Assembly: GCA_947452005.1 (NCBI GenBank) | Contig: CANGBC010000002.1 | Span: 206,981 to 270,980, forward strand | Direction: 5' to 3' | Source of the DNA: Beijerinckiaceae bacterium | GTDB taxonomy: Bacteria; Pseudomonadota; Alphaproteobacteria; Rhizobiales; Beijerinckiaceae | DNA: 64,000 nt | Shown here: one piece after another, positions 16,791 through 25,127 of the stretch | Numbering within the stretch: position 1 is the first letter of the stretch | Layout: the number at the start of each line of letters is the position of its first letter | Made by a program: the position numbers and the translations under genes | The notes under the pieces: model-generated | The model's database searches: none | Seen by the model: the letters and a program-made list of their open reading frames with translations, nothing else | What the model was told of the DNA's origin: nothing

Positions 16791-17815
16791 CGCTTGAGCA
16801 GCTTGTCGCACCAGCGCGGATCAAACAATCCATCGGTGGGCGGCGCGGTGGGAAAATCACCAATCTCAACCTGATATGCGAGCATCGCTTTGGTGGGCGC
16901 TTCAATCAGGCGAATGTCGAAGATGAAATCAACAGCAGGTGATTTCAGTGCGGCCTGCATGGTTGCCGCCTCGACAAGCCCGCCACCTAAAACAGCCTCA
17001 ACATGTTTGGCCGCTTCCGCCGGATCCTTGCGGATGAGGTCGGTTGCGCGTGCAAACAGCCCGACCATTTTCTCCAGCGCATCGGGCGAGGCTTTTTCAA
17101 ACGCGCCTGTGGCTGCCATCACGACACCGGGAATATCGGGAAACATGTCGCGCGCGGTCAGCAGCATTTTCAGCTTGGGATTGCGCTGCAAAACAATGGT
17201 TGCAGACGGCTCGAGCACGGTTGCGCCATCGACTGTGCCCGACAGCACCGCCTGCTGAACAGCATCAATGCCCATGGCAATGATCTCGACATCGTCTTTC
17301 GAGACCTTGCCGATCTTCCAGAGCCAATGATGAAGCGCGACGGTGGGCACGCCACCCGGCGGCAACGTCGCAAGCTTGGCCTTGCGCCCTTGCGACTTGG
17401 CAAAAGCAGCAAAGGCGATGGCTGGATCTTTATTGCCTGCAAAGCTCGCAGCCAGCGTTTCGGAGGAGACAAAGCCTGAGCCGCCCGAGCCTGCAGCCGC
17501 GACCACTTTCACATCAAGCCCGCGCGCACGAGCAACCGCAACGGGCGCCACACCAATGGCCAGCATATCCAGCGTGCCCGACGACAAAGCCTGTATGGCG
17601 GATGGACCGGAATCAAAACGCACCAGCTTCAGATCAAGCCCCGCATCGCGCGCCCAGCCTGTGCGGTCTGCCACATAAAGTGCGGAAGCGCCGATGACGG
17701 GCACATAGCCGATGCGCACAGCCGTTGGTGCTTGCGCCTGCGCCGACCCGGATACCGCAAGGGCCAGAGCGGCGGGGACAGCGGCCAATGCCTGACGGCG
17801 CGAAAAATGAGCCAT
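16787..17815 (-). CDS. NMT1/SsuA-type periplasmic substrate-binding protein (orphan)
   Basis: 342 residues with a twin-arginine-like signal (FSRRQALAAVPAALALAVSGSAQAQ), then VRIGYVPVIGASALYVADRTGWARDAGLDLKLV, the usual entry of NMT1/SsuA receptors, with PSAIQALSSGTLDM. Family members bind sulfonates, nitrate, taurine or aromatic compounds in the periplasm. No ATPase or permease gene is linked, so it either serves a distant importer or senses its ligand. GGAG lies 7 nt before the ATG. Confidence 0.86.
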   Translation of the reverse strand: MAHFSRRQALAAVPAALALAVSGSAQAQAPTAVRIGYVPVIGASALYVADRTGWARDAGLDLKLVRFDSGPSAIQALSSGTLDMLAIGVAPVAVARARGLDVKVVAAAGSGGSGFVSSETLAASFAGNKDPAIAFAAFAKSQGRKAKLATLPPGGVPTVALHHWLWKIGKVSKDDVEIIAMGIDAVQQAVLSGTVDGATVLEPSATIVLQRNPKLKMLLTARDMFPDIPGVVMAATGAFEKASPDALEKMVGLFARATDLIRKDPAEAAKHVEAVLGGGLVEAATMQAALKSPAVDFIFDIRLIEAPTKAMLAYQVEIGDFPTAPPTDGLFDPRWCDKLLKR

Positions 17816-17862
17816 GATCGTTCTCCAGAAAACTCTGGCCCGCTATAGCACAGCTTGCGGCC

Positions 17863-18882
17863 CTAGCCGAGTTTCCCGACCGACTTTTCCAACAAGTCCC
17901 AGGCCTGCGTGCCGATCTGCTTTTTCCAGCGCGGGTAAAAGCCATCTTTCAACCGCTGCTGGAAACCACTCATATCCGCACGGTTGAAGGCCATGCCGCG
18001 CTGGACCAGTGAGGCCTCGAGTTTCCGATTAAGATCAAGCGTCGCCTTGCGCTGCACCTTGACCTGACGGGCCACATGCTTGTCGACGATGGCACGGACG
18101 TCCGCAGGCAGCTTGTTCCAGAAGGCGGCATTGGCGATCATATTGAAGCCAGACCACATGTGATTGGTGACCGAGACATTCTTGGTCACTTCGTAAAGTT
18201 TGTTGGTCTCGACGATGATCAGGGGATTTTCCTGCCCGTCCACGCGCCCATCCTTCAGCGCGTCATAAAGCTGATTGATATTCAGCGAGACCGGATCGGC
18301 GCCCAGAGTACGAAAAACATCGCGAAACATTTCGCCATCCGGAACACGGATTTTCTGACCTGCCAGATCATCAACGCTGCGAATGGCTTTCTCGCGCATA
18401 TTCATTTGGCGAAGACCATTTTCAAACAGTCCACCACGCAATCGATGAATGCCTTTGGCCTCACATTCGCGATCCAATGTGCGCCCAAGCGGGCCATCAT
18501 CAAGCTGCCACACCTGTTGCGAGCTTTTAAACACAAAGGGCAGGCCTTGAAGATCCATCACAGGCACCGCAGCGGATAACAGCCCGCCCATCAGCGCAAA
18601 AAATTCCAGCTCTCCCGATTGCACAAGCTTTAGCGCTGCGGGGTCTGAGCCCGGCAGCCCGTTGTTTTGCGGATAGACTGTGACATCAAGCCGCCCCTGC
18701 GTTTCCACGCGCACCGCCGACCAGATGGCATCCAGCGCTTTGTAGAGCGGGTTGGCGACGGGCTGATTGACATATTGCCGGGCACGCCATCGCACCGCTC
18801 GAGAATATTGCGCCTTCACGGGCGCACTGATGCCCGCAGCAAGAGCTGATTGCAGGACAAGGCGACGCGACAACTTCACCAT
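17863..18882 (-). CDS. TRAP transporter DctP-family solute receptor (orphan)
   Basis: 339 residues. A signal with LSRRLVLQSALAAG precedes a DctP fold showing GRLDVTVYPQNNGLPGSDP, LVQSGELEFFAL, MNMREKAIRSVDDLAGQKIRVPDGEMF and INQLYDALKDGRVDGQENPL, the signature helix that lines the carboxylate-binding site; the conserved Arg of KIRVP is present. No DctQ/DctM membrane genes are in the window. It is divergent from the TAXI receptor gene, 93 bp apart. The ligand is presumably an organic acid. Confidence 0.9.
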   Translation of the reverse strand: MVKLSRRLVLQSALAAGISAPVKAQYSRAVRWRARQYVNQPVANPLYKALDAIWSAVRVETQGRLDVTVYPQNNGLPGSDPAALKLVQSGELEFFALMGGLLSAAVPVMDLQGLPFVFKSSQQVWQLDDGPLGRTLDRECEAKGIHRLRGGLFENGLRQMNMREKAIRSVDDLAGQKIRVPDGEMFRDVFRTLGADPVSLNINQLYDALKDGRVDGQENPLIIVETNKLYEVTKNVSVTNHMWSGFNMIANAAFWNKLPADVRAIVDKHVARQVKVQRKATLDLNRKLEASLVQRGMAFNRADMSGFQQRLKDGFYPRWKKQIGTQAWDLLEKSVGKLG

Positions 18883-18975
18883 TTTGGATCTCCTGCAGCC
18901 TAGCTGACACGATCACGCCCAGAAAGCGCCCGAATAGGCGCGCTGTTGGATACAAACTTCCTTGGGGGTGGATCG

Positions 18976-20088
18976 ATGCTACGCCGTTTCATAATTCTCA
19001 CGCTGCTCATCTTCAGCTCGTCCACCTTTGCCACGGCACAGACGTCAACGAACGAAAGTGAGAATGCGATCCGTAACCGCCGCAATGCCTGGACGATCGG
19101 CATGGCTTCAGGTCAGCTGGAGGGGCTGTATCCACGCTTTGCCGCAGAAATTGCGCGCGTGCTGGATGATGGCGACAATCTGCGCATCCTGCCCTATCTG
19201 GCCTATGGCGCAGCTTCCAATATTGAAGATCTGCTTTATCTGCGCGGCATCGACATTGCGTTCACGCAGTCCGATGCGCTCGAATATTTCAAGACCGAAC
19301 GTAAGGTGCGCAATCTGCCGGGCCGCATTTCCTATCTGATGCGCCTCTACACAACCGAAGTGCATATTCTGGCGACCGCCGACATCAAGACACTGGAAGA
19401 TTTGCGCGGCAAGAAAGTGAGCTTTGGACCACCCGGCAATTCGGCAGCCTTGACGGGGCAAATCATCTTTGAGCGTCTTGCCATCCCCATTGACGCCAAG
19501 CTGATCGATCACACGCAAGGACTTGAGCAGCTGCGCCACGGCGAGATCAGCGCCTTGGTGCGTGTGGTGGGAAAGCCCGTCGATTATTTCACGAAAATTG
19601 CGCCTGACTCGGGCCTGCATTTTCTCACCATTCCCGGCAAACAGGTCTTCAATGATCTCTATTCCTATGGCGAGCTGACAGGTGATGATTATCCAACCCT
19701 TGTGCGCAAAGGTGAGACGATTGACACAATCGCAGTGCCAACCGTGCTGGCGGTTTTCAATTGGCCGAGAAACTCTGATCGCTGGCAGCGCCTGCAAAAA
19801 TTCACCAATGCCATGTTTGCAAAATTTGATCGCTTTCAGCAGCCGCCCTTCCACCCCAAATGGCGTGAGGTCAATCTGGCCGCAGATGTGCCAGGCTGGA
19901 CACGCTCGCCGCTGGCGGATGCGGCACTGAAGTCACTGACACCCGAAGCGCAAGCGGGCTCGGACTCAAAAGCCTTTGAGGATTTTCTGCGCGCCACGCA
20001 GGGCGGCAAATCCGTCAATTCTGCGCAGCGTGAAAAACTGTTCCGCGAATTTATCTCCTGGCGTGCGCAACAATCTGTGCGCCCCTAG
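18976..20088 (+). CDS. TAXI-family TRAP-type solute receptor (orphan)
   Basis: 370 residues. After a signal peptide (RRFIILTLLIFSSSTFATAQ) comes WTIGMASGQLEGLYPRFAAEIARVLDD, then NIEDLLYLRGIDIAFTQSDALEYF and VSFGPPGNSAALTGQIIFERL, all diagnostic of TAXI (TRAP-associated extracytoplasmic immunogenic) receptors. The ATG at 18976 follows GGGGGTGG; another ATG lies 10 codons upstream. No fused TRAP permease gene is nearby. It may form a plus-strand transcription unit with the next two to three small genes. Confidence 0.84.
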   Translation: MLRRFIILTLLIFSSSTFATAQTSTNESENAIRNRRNAWTIGMASGQLEGLYPRFAAEIARVLDDGDNLRILPYLAYGAASNIEDLLYLRGIDIAFTQSDALEYFKTERKVRNLPGRISYLMRLYTTEVHILATADIKTLEDLRGKKVSFGPPGNSAALTGQIIFERLAIPIDAKLIDHTQGLEQLRHGEISALVRVVGKPVDYFTKIAPDSGLHFLTIPGKQVFNDLYSYGELTGDDYPTLVRKGETIDTIAVPTVLAVFNWPRNSDRWQRLQKFTNAMFAKFDRFQQPPFHPKWREVNLAADVPGWTRSPLADAALKSLTPEAQAGSDSKAFEDFLRATQGGKSVNSAQREKLFREFISWRAQQSVRP

Positions 20089-20106
20089 AAAATGGTGAGA
20101 CGCAGC

Positions 20107-20706
20107 ATGCATATTCTCTCAGCCTCGATCATCGGATCAGGGATCGCTTTGTTCGGCATTCTGGCTGTCGTGCAATGGCGCGATGTCGAACAATCAGCTT
20201 TCGTGATCGAAAACCCAGCCCCGCCCGCCGATCTGGCCCAAAGCCAGGCTGCACGCATCGGCGCCGAAAAGCGCTTGGCTGATGCAATGGCCACCCAGAT
20301 CACCAATTGGCCCAAGGCCGATCAGGCAAAGCCCGCTGAACCACAGCCACAGCCACAGCCACAGCCGCAAACACGTGTCGCACGCATTGAGCCATCGCCT
20401 GCGCCCTCGGCGCCGGACATGTCGATGCCGCTCGTCGAGCAAGAGGCTTTGCTCAATCGCGTTGGCGCACTGCTGCATCAAGGCGATATTGGCGCGGCGC
20501 GCGCGGTGCTCAATCGTCTGGTGCGCGAGAATAATCCGCGTGCGGCTTTTCTGCTGGCGCAAAGCTATGATCCGGAAATTCTAAAACAGGGAAAAGTGGT
20601 GGGCATGCGCCCCGACCCGGCCCTCGCACGCTCGCTTTATGAAAAGGCGTTGCGCAATGGCGTGACCGAAGCCAAAGCTGCCCTTGATGCATTGCCCCCG
20701 CCATGA
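20107..20706 (+). CDS. Membrane-anchored protein with Pro-Gln repeat and Sel1-like C-terminus
   Basis: 199 residues from the ATG at 20107, which has GGTGAG 7 nt upstream (an ATG at 20092 is also open). One N-terminal membrane helix (IIGSGIALFGILAVVQW) is followed by an extracytoplasmic linker with a (PQ)n run near residues 79-87, then an alpha-helical region (ALLHQGDIGAARAVLNRLV...AFLLAQSYD...ARSLYEKALRNGVTEAKAAL) resembling one or two Sel1/TPR units. Function unknown; probably a periplasmic scaffold. It overlaps the next gene by ATGA. Confidence 0.7.
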   Translation: MHILSASIIGSGIALFGILAVVQWRDVEQSAFVIENPAPPADLAQSQAARIGAEKRLADAMATQITNWPKADQAKPAEPQPQPQPQPQTRVARIEPSPAPSAPDMSMPLVEQEALLNRVGALLHQGDIGAARAVLNRLVRENNPRAAFLLAQSYDPEILKQGKVVGMRPDPALARSLYEKALRNGVTEAKAALDALPPP

Positions 20707-20987
20707 GAGCCTGGGGCATGCGCATCGGTCTTGCTCTCCTTGCCCTGCTGCCCATGTTGATCGCGCCAGCCTGCGCGCAGGATCAGCAGCTCATCCCACT
20801 GCCTTACCCATCAGGTGCAGAGGGTGCGCATGGCCTGTCCGCTCCGCTCACGCGTCATCATCAGAGGCTGATCCCCACACCCTATCCACGCCAGATTGGC
20901 CCCAATGCGCTGGGCAATCCGCGCCCCAGTCGCGTGCGGGGGCACCAAAGACTGCTGAAGCGCCCTTATCCACGGCTGGACCGCTAG
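20703..20987 (+). CDS. Small secreted protein with three tyrosine-proline repeats
   Basis: 94 residues: a signal peptide ending in PACAQ, then three degenerate repeats of the form (H)QxLIPxPYPR at QQLIPLPYP, QRLIPTPYPR and QRLLKRPYPR. I recognise no family. The ATG overlaps the previous stop (ATGA, 20703-20706), so it is co-translated with the Sel1-like membrane protein and probably works with it at the envelope. Composition is rich in Pro, Arg and His. Confidence 0.6.
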   Translation: MRAWGMRIGLALLALLPMLIAPACAQDQQLIPLPYPSGAEGAHGLSAPLTRHHQRLIPTPYPRQIGPNALGNPRPSRVRGHQRLLKRPYPRLDR

Positions 20988-21034
20988 CCGCTTTGTGCGG
21001 AACTGCACGGGCAGAGGCGCATTGTGCTTGAGCC

Positions 21035-21403
21035 ATGGGACAAGCTCTCAAAATCTCGGAAGCACTCGTCATCTGCTCACATGCGGATTCACGCCATATT
21101 GCCTGCACGCTGATTGAGGAGAGCGGCTTTGAAGTTTTGGAAGCCGACACGATGGAAGATGGTGCCGCGCATTTGATGCAACATGCGCAATCCGTGTCGC
21201 TGGTCTTTGCGGAAGCCAATGACGCAGAAGAGGCGCGCCGTCTGGCTTTGCTCATTCAGGATCAATGGCCGTGGATTAAAGTTCTGGTGGCCATTGACCA
21301 CACCGCGGTGGCGATAGCCGACATGCCGCACAGCGCCATTCTCATGCGCAGGCCTTGGCGCCCGCTTGATCTGCTGATCGAGGCCGAGCGCGCCACAAAA
21401 TGA
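21035..21403 (+). CDS. Degenerate response-regulator receiver-domain protein
   Basis: 122 residues consisting of one CheY-like fold: strand ALVICSHADSRHI, helix, strand FEVLEADTMEDGAAHLM, strand SLVFAEANDAEEARRLAL, strand IKVLVAIDHTAV, and SAILMRRPWRPLDLLIEA at the end. The phospho-acceptor Asp expected after strand 3 is replaced (VFAEAN), and the usual K-P of strand 5 reads RRP. It is therefore a likely phosphorylation-independent receiver, perhaps a protein-interaction module. There is no output domain and no adjacent kinase. Confidence 0.65.
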   Translation: MGQALKISEALVICSHADSRHIACTLIEESGFEVLEADTMEDGAAHLMQHAQSVSLVFAEANDAEEARRLALLIQDQWPWIKVLVAIDHTAVAIADMPHSAILMRRPWRPLDLLIEAERATK

Positions 21404-21404
21404 A

Positions 21405-21428
21405 ACGGGCGCCCGAAGGCGCCCGCTC
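21405..21428. terminator. Hairpin between convergent genes
   Basis: GGGCGCC-CGAA-GGCGCCC (21409-21426), a 7 bp GC stem with a stable tetraloop, just after the receiver gene and downstream of the minus-strand alcohol dehydrogenase gene. On the minus strand it is followed by GTTTCATTTT; on the plus strand there is no T run. It probably terminates mainly the dehydrogenase transcript. Confidence 0.5.
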
Positions 21429-21466
21429 AAATGGATCAGAGATCCAAACATTCTTGGTGGGATGGA

Positions 21467-22582
21467 TCAGAGATCCATCCAGGGCATCAGCGAGACGTGG
21501 ATGACATCCGGTGCGCCCATGCCGCCCACTGACTTGATCGCATATTCGGCGTCTTTCAGGCCGAAGCGATGTGTCGTCATCATATCGATGGGGAAACGCT
21601 TCGACGCCAATTGTTCCAGCGCCAATTCGCAAGCCTTGTAGGAATGGCCGCGTGCCGACTTCAGCGTGATGTATTTCACGGTCATCTTGCCGACTGGGAA
21701 GTTCGGGAAGTCAGCCATTTCACCCTGGATGATCATCGTGCCGCCCTTGCGCTTCAGGGCTTCGATGCCCAGCAAGATCGGCGCGGTGCCAGCGCCCGCC
21801 GTGCAATCGAGCACGACATCAACGCCCTTGCCGCCAGTGATTTCCTTGATGCGCTCGACCGGATCTTCTTCCTGCACGTTGATGACGTAATCAGCGCCCA
21901 TGATCTTGGCGCAATCGAGACGCGCCTTATCCTTGTTGGTGCCGGTGACGATGATCAGCGAAGCGCCCGCCTGCTTGCAGGCGATGGTCTGCGACAGACC
22001 CTGCTGGCCGGGGCCCTGGATGAGCACGGTGGAATTATAGCCCACGCCGCAATCCATCAGCGCCCATTCAATGCCATTGGCCATGGGGGTGACGAGACCA
22101 GCGAGTTCCGGTGTCACGCCCTTGGGGACGTGATGAACAACCGAATTCCACGGCAGGTAAACATATTGAGCAAAGCCGCCCCACAGATGCGGAGGGTTGT
22201 CGCAAGTCGTGTAGCCGTAGCGAATGCCGTTCGGGTTGTAGCGCCAGTCAGTCGCCTCGCAATGGCGGTATTGACCCAGGTGGCACCATTCGCACTTACC
22301 GCAGGAGACGTAATGCTCAACGAAGACGAGATCGCCTTCCTTGAAGCCCTTGCGGTTGGTGAATTCGCGACCTGCCTTGGCGATATAGCCGATGTTCTCA
22401 TGGCCCATGATGACCGGACCGCCCTTGAGGGGATCCTTGAACATTTTCACGTCCGTGCCGCAGATGCCCGCGACTTCCATCTTCATGAGCGCGCCGTCGA
22501 TCGGAATCTCCGGCATGGGGAACTCACGGATCTCCAGCTTGCTCGCGCCTGTTTTAACCGAAGCAAGAACCTTCTCGACCAT
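21467..22582 (-). CDS. Zinc-dependent alcohol dehydrogenase (MDR family)
   Basis: 371 residues of the medium-chain dehydrogenase family. Catalytic zinc ligands are seen in VAGICGTDVKMF and MGHENIGYIAKAG, the structural zinc loop in EHYVSCGKCEWCHLGQYRHC (three closely spaced Cys plus a fourth), and the Rossmann part contains VLIQGPGQQGLSQTIACKQAGA and KGVDVVLDCTAG. The substrate is an unidentified alcohol or polyol; threonine-dehydrogenase-like length. It is divergent from the catabolic block starting at 22687. AAAGGGG precedes the ATG. The last codons (ATGGATCTCTGA) are part of a 16 bp direct repeat with 21431-21446. Confidence 0.9.
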   Translation of the reverse strand: MVEKVLASVKTGASKLEIREFPMPEIPIDGALMKMEVAGICGTDVKMFKDPLKGGPVIMGHENIGYIAKAGREFTNRKGFKEGDLVFVEHYVSCGKCEWCHLGQYRHCEATDWRYNPNGIRYGYTTCDNPPHLWGGFAQYVYLPWNSVVHHVPKGVTPELAGLVTPMANGIEWALMDCGVGYNSTVLIQGPGQQGLSQTIACKQAGASLIIVTGTNKDKARLDCAKIMGADYVINVQEEDPVERIKEITGGKGVDVVLDCTAGAGTAPILLGIEALKRKGGTMIIQGEMADFPNFPVGKMTVKYITLKSARGHSYKACELALEQLASKRFPIDMMTTHRFGLKDAEYAIKSVGGMGAPDVIHVSLMPWMDL

Positions 22583-22686
22583 GATATTCCCCTTTCGTTG
22601 TAGAGGGGGACTTCGTATCTTGCACAGCGAGGGACGGTCAAGCGGGTTTTGCCTGTAAAATCCGTGCCTCGCGACCCGGAGAGTCC

Positions 22687-23037
22687 ATGTCGACCGATGC
22701 TGCAGCGCAACAAAACCCTGGCCAGGGCGGTTCCTACCGCCTGGGCGTCAGCGCGCGCCCGGCTGAAAACCGCGAAGCCATCACCCGTGTGAAGGAATTT
22801 GTGCGCACGCGATTCCGATTGGTGGAAGATGACGTGGTCATGGTAACCGAGCTGGAATGTGGCCTGCCCGGCTGCCCGCCGCTTGAAACCGTCATCGCTT
22901 TCTGGTGCGAAGATGGCGAGCGGCGCCATTACAAGGTTTTCAAACCGGTGGCAGAGGTTGTCGAAGATGACCTGCCCCCGTGGTGGATGAAGAACGCATT
23001 GATCGTGCCCGAGGGAACCGGCTGCGATTGCTGTTAA
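22687..23037 (+). CDS. Small Cys-containing cytoplasmic protein of unknown function
   Basis: 116 residues, no signal peptide. The core reads VVMVTELECGLPGCPPLETVIAFW, followed by RRHYKVFKPVAEVVEDDLPPWW, and the C-terminus ends GCDCC. The CGLPGCPP pair and the terminal CDCC suggest metal or Fe-S binding, though that is inference. I recall similar short proteins in other bacteria but cannot name the family. It has GGAG upstream and is followed 15 bp later by a dihydroxyphthalate-decarboxylase-like gene, so it probably starts that transcription unit. Confidence 0.7.
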   Translation: MSTDAAAQQNPGQGGSYRLGVSARPAENREAITRVKEFVRTRFRLVEDDVVMVTELECGLPGCPPLETVIAFWCEDGERRHYKVFKPVAEVVEDDLPPWWMKNALIVPEGTGCDCC

Positions 23038-23052
23038 GAGAGGAAAAGAAAC

Positions 23053-24027
23053 TTGGCCAAGAAAATCCCGCTCAAACTCGCCATTGCCGAATATCCCCAC
23101 ACATCCAAGATCCGCGACGGATCGATTGAGATCGAGGGCATCGAGCCGGAGTTTATCACCGTCAATCCGCAGATCGCCGCCTATCGCCGCATGGTGCGTC
23201 AGGTCGAGTTTGATGTCTGCGAAATTGCGCCCACCACTTACATGATCGCGCGCGCCTATGGCGCCCCTTTCGTGGCTCTGCCGATTTTCGTGACGCGCCA
23301 TTTTCATCACGGTGGCCTGCTGGTGCGCCCGGAGCTGGGCATCAAGCACCCCAAAGATCTTGAAGGCAAAAAGGTCGGCGTGCGCGCTTATTCCGTCACC
23401 ACGGGTGTGTGGACGCGCGGCATTTTCATCGACGAATTCGGCATGGACACGAGCAAGGTCACTTGGGTCGTTGATGACGAAGAGCACGTGCAGCAGCTGA
23501 AGCTGCCTGAAAATGTCATTCACACGCAGGGCAAATCGCTCTTCCAGATGATGAAAGATGGCGAATTGGCCGCAGGCTTTGCCGCCAATGCTGGCATTGG
23601 CCGCTCAGGCGATCCGGCTGGTGGCTGGAAGACAGAAGACACGAGCATGTGGCCCGATCTCTTCCCCAATGCGCATGATCTGGAAGCCGAATGGTACAAG
23701 CGCACGGGCATCTATCCGATGCATGCCACCATTGTGGTGAAGGATTCCGTGCTGGCCGAACACCCATGGGTGGCACGTTCGCTTTATGATGCGTTTGAGA
23801 CCGCCAAGCAGGATTGGATGGCGCGCATGAATTCGGGCGAGCTCGATGGGGCGAATGAGAAGAAATACAAGAAGATCATGAAAATCGTGGGCGATGATCC
23901 GCTCCCCCATGGCATGGAATTCAACATGCCGACTATTTTGAAGCTCGAAGACACAGCCTTCAAACAGGGCATGATCCCGCAGCGCGTGCCGCTGGAGAAG
24001 GCTTGGGTTGATCCGCTGAAGGTTTGA
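23053..24027 (+). CDS. 4,5-dihydroxyphthalate decarboxylase-like protein (periplasmic-binding fold), paralogue 1
   Basis: 324 residues from a TTG start at 23053 with AGAGAGGAAAAG upstream; no ATG is near. There is no signal peptide. The fold is that of NMT1-like receptors: LKLAIAEYPHTSKI, FDVCEIAPTTYMIARAYG, RHFHHGGLLV, LEGKKVGVRAYSVTTGVWTRG. This pattern matches the Pht5-type 4,5-dihydroxyphthalate decarboxylase family, whose members are cytoplasmic and decarboxylate aromatic or unsaturated acids. Paralogues lie directly downstream (24152) and at 39174. The actual substrate is unknown; some relatives may only bind ligands. Confidence 0.75.
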   Translation: MAKKIPLKLAIAEYPHTSKIRDGSIEIEGIEPEFITVNPQIAAYRRMVRQVEFDVCEIAPTTYMIARAYGAPFVALPIFVTRHFHHGGLLVRPELGIKHPKDLEGKKVGVRAYSVTTGVWTRGIFIDEFGMDTSKVTWVVDDEEHVQQLKLPENVIHTQGKSLFQMMKDGELAAGFAANAGIGRSGDPAGGWKTEDTSMWPDLFPNAHDLEAEWYKRTGIYPMHATIVVKDSVLAEHPWVARSLYDAFETAKQDWMARMNSGELDGANEKKYKKIMKIVGDDPLPHGMEFNMPTILKLEDTAFKQGMIPQRVPLEKAWVDPLKV

Positions 24028-24036
24028 AACCCGCAC

Positions 24037-24127
24037 CGTCATTGCGAGCCGCAGGCGAAGCAATCCAGAACAGCCTCACATGTGGGCTCTGGATTGCCGC
24101 GTCGCCTTCGGCTCCTCGCAATGACGA
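24037..24127. repeat. Interspersed palindromic repeat, copy 3
   Basis: About 90 bp: CGTCATTGCGAGCCG at the left, GAAGCAATCCAGA / TCTGGATTGCCGCG inside and CTCCTCGCAATGACGAAG at the right, the same element as at 4625. It lies between the two tandem dihydroxyphthalate-decarboxylase-like genes and ends 12 bp before the ribosome-binding site of the second. Confidence 0.88.
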
Positions 24128-24151
24128 AGAAAAATGATGGAGGAAAACAAG

Positions 24152-25087
24152 ATGAAACTGCACACCGCACTCCAGACGCTCGGCCATACGCAAGCGCTGA
24201 AAGACGGCACGATCCGCCCTGAAACCTTCGACTTCGAGTTTGAAGAAGTGCCAGCCATCATTCAGGCCTTCCGTCGCATGGTGCGTGGCCTTGAATTTGA
24301 TATTTCGGAAATGGCCATCACGACCTACCTCTGCGCCAAAGCGCATGGCAAAAAGTTCACGGCCATTCCGGTGTTCCCGTTCCGCGCCTTTCATCATGGC
24401 GCGATTGTCACCAACACAAAGCTTGGCATCACCGACCCGAAACAGCTGGAAGGCAAGAAAGTTGGCGTCAATCGCGGCTATACGGTGACGGCGGGTGTCT
24501 GGGCACGCTCCATCCTGCAGCATGATTATGGCGTTGACCTCTCCAAAATCACGTGGGTGCTGTCGGGCGATGAGCATGTGGCGGAATATAAAGCTCCGTC
24601 CAATGTCGTGCCGGTGGAAGCTGGCAAGAAGGTCGAAGATATGCTGCTGTCAGGCGAGCTCGCCGCAGCGTCCGGCGTCGTGATTGATCATCCCGACATC
24701 AAGCCGCTGATCCCCAATCCTGCCCAAGCAGGCTTTGAGGCTTTGCGCTTGCGTGGCCATTATCCGATCAACCACACATTGGTTGTGAAGGATGAATTGC
24801 TCGAAGCGCACCCCGGTCTGGCGAAAGACATTTTCGAGACCTTTGCGAAAGCCAAGCGCGCTTATGTCGAGACGCTGAAGGCTGGCATTGCTGAACCCAC
24901 AAAGAATGACCAGACCGCGATGAAGATCATGGAGATCACCGGCAAGGACCCGATGCCTTTTGGTGTCGAGCCCAACCGCGCCATGATTGAAGCGATCAAT
25001 CAATATGCGACCGAACAACAGATCATCCCGCGCCCGTTCAAGATGGACGAGATCTGGGCCAAGGGCACGCTGGATCTGGTGGGGTAA
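24152..25087 (+). CDS. 4,5-dihydroxyphthalate decarboxylase-like protein, paralogue 2
   Basis: 311 residues. The ATG at 24152 has GGAGG 8 nt upstream; an upstream ATG (24134) precedes that site and is unlikely. No signal peptide. It shares FDISEMAITTYLCAKAHGK, RAFHHGAIV, LEGKKVGVNRGYTVTAGVWARS and ITWVLSGDEHVAEY with the previous protein, clearly a paralogue. The pair is followed by a strong terminator, so 22687-25087 is one unit. The nearby LigJ-type hydratase and aldolase point to aromatic or dicarboxylate catabolism. Confidence 0.76.
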   Translation: MKLHTALQTLGHTQALKDGTIRPETFDFEFEEVPAIIQAFRRMVRGLEFDISEMAITTYLCAKAHGKKFTAIPVFPFRAFHHGAIVTNTKLGITDPKQLEGKKVGVNRGYTVTAGVWARSILQHDYGVDLSKITWVLSGDEHVAEYKAPSNVVPVEAGKKVEDMLLSGELAAASGVVIDHPDIKPLIPNPAQAGFEALRLRGHYPINHTLVVKDELLEAHPGLAKDIFETFAKAKRAYVETLKAGIAEPTKNDQTAMKIMEITGKDPMPFGVEPNRAMIEAINQYATEQQIIPRPFKMDEIWAKGTLDLVG

Positions 25088-25093
25088 GGACAA

Positions 25094-25123
25094 GAAAAAG
25101 GCGACCCATTGGCCGCCTTTTTT
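25094..25123 (+). terminator. Rho-independent terminator
   Basis: AAAAAGGCG-ACCCATTGGC-CGCCTTTTTTG directly after the paralogue 2 stop; a clear stem with a T6 tail. Confidence 0.85.
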
Positions 25124-25127
25124 GTTT

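Noticed and set aside
20337..20371. CAGCCA-type tandem DNA repeat as a possible regulatory or phase-variable element
   Set aside because: It simply encodes the Pro-Gln run of the membrane-anchored protein, and its 6 bp unit keeps frame when copy number changes.
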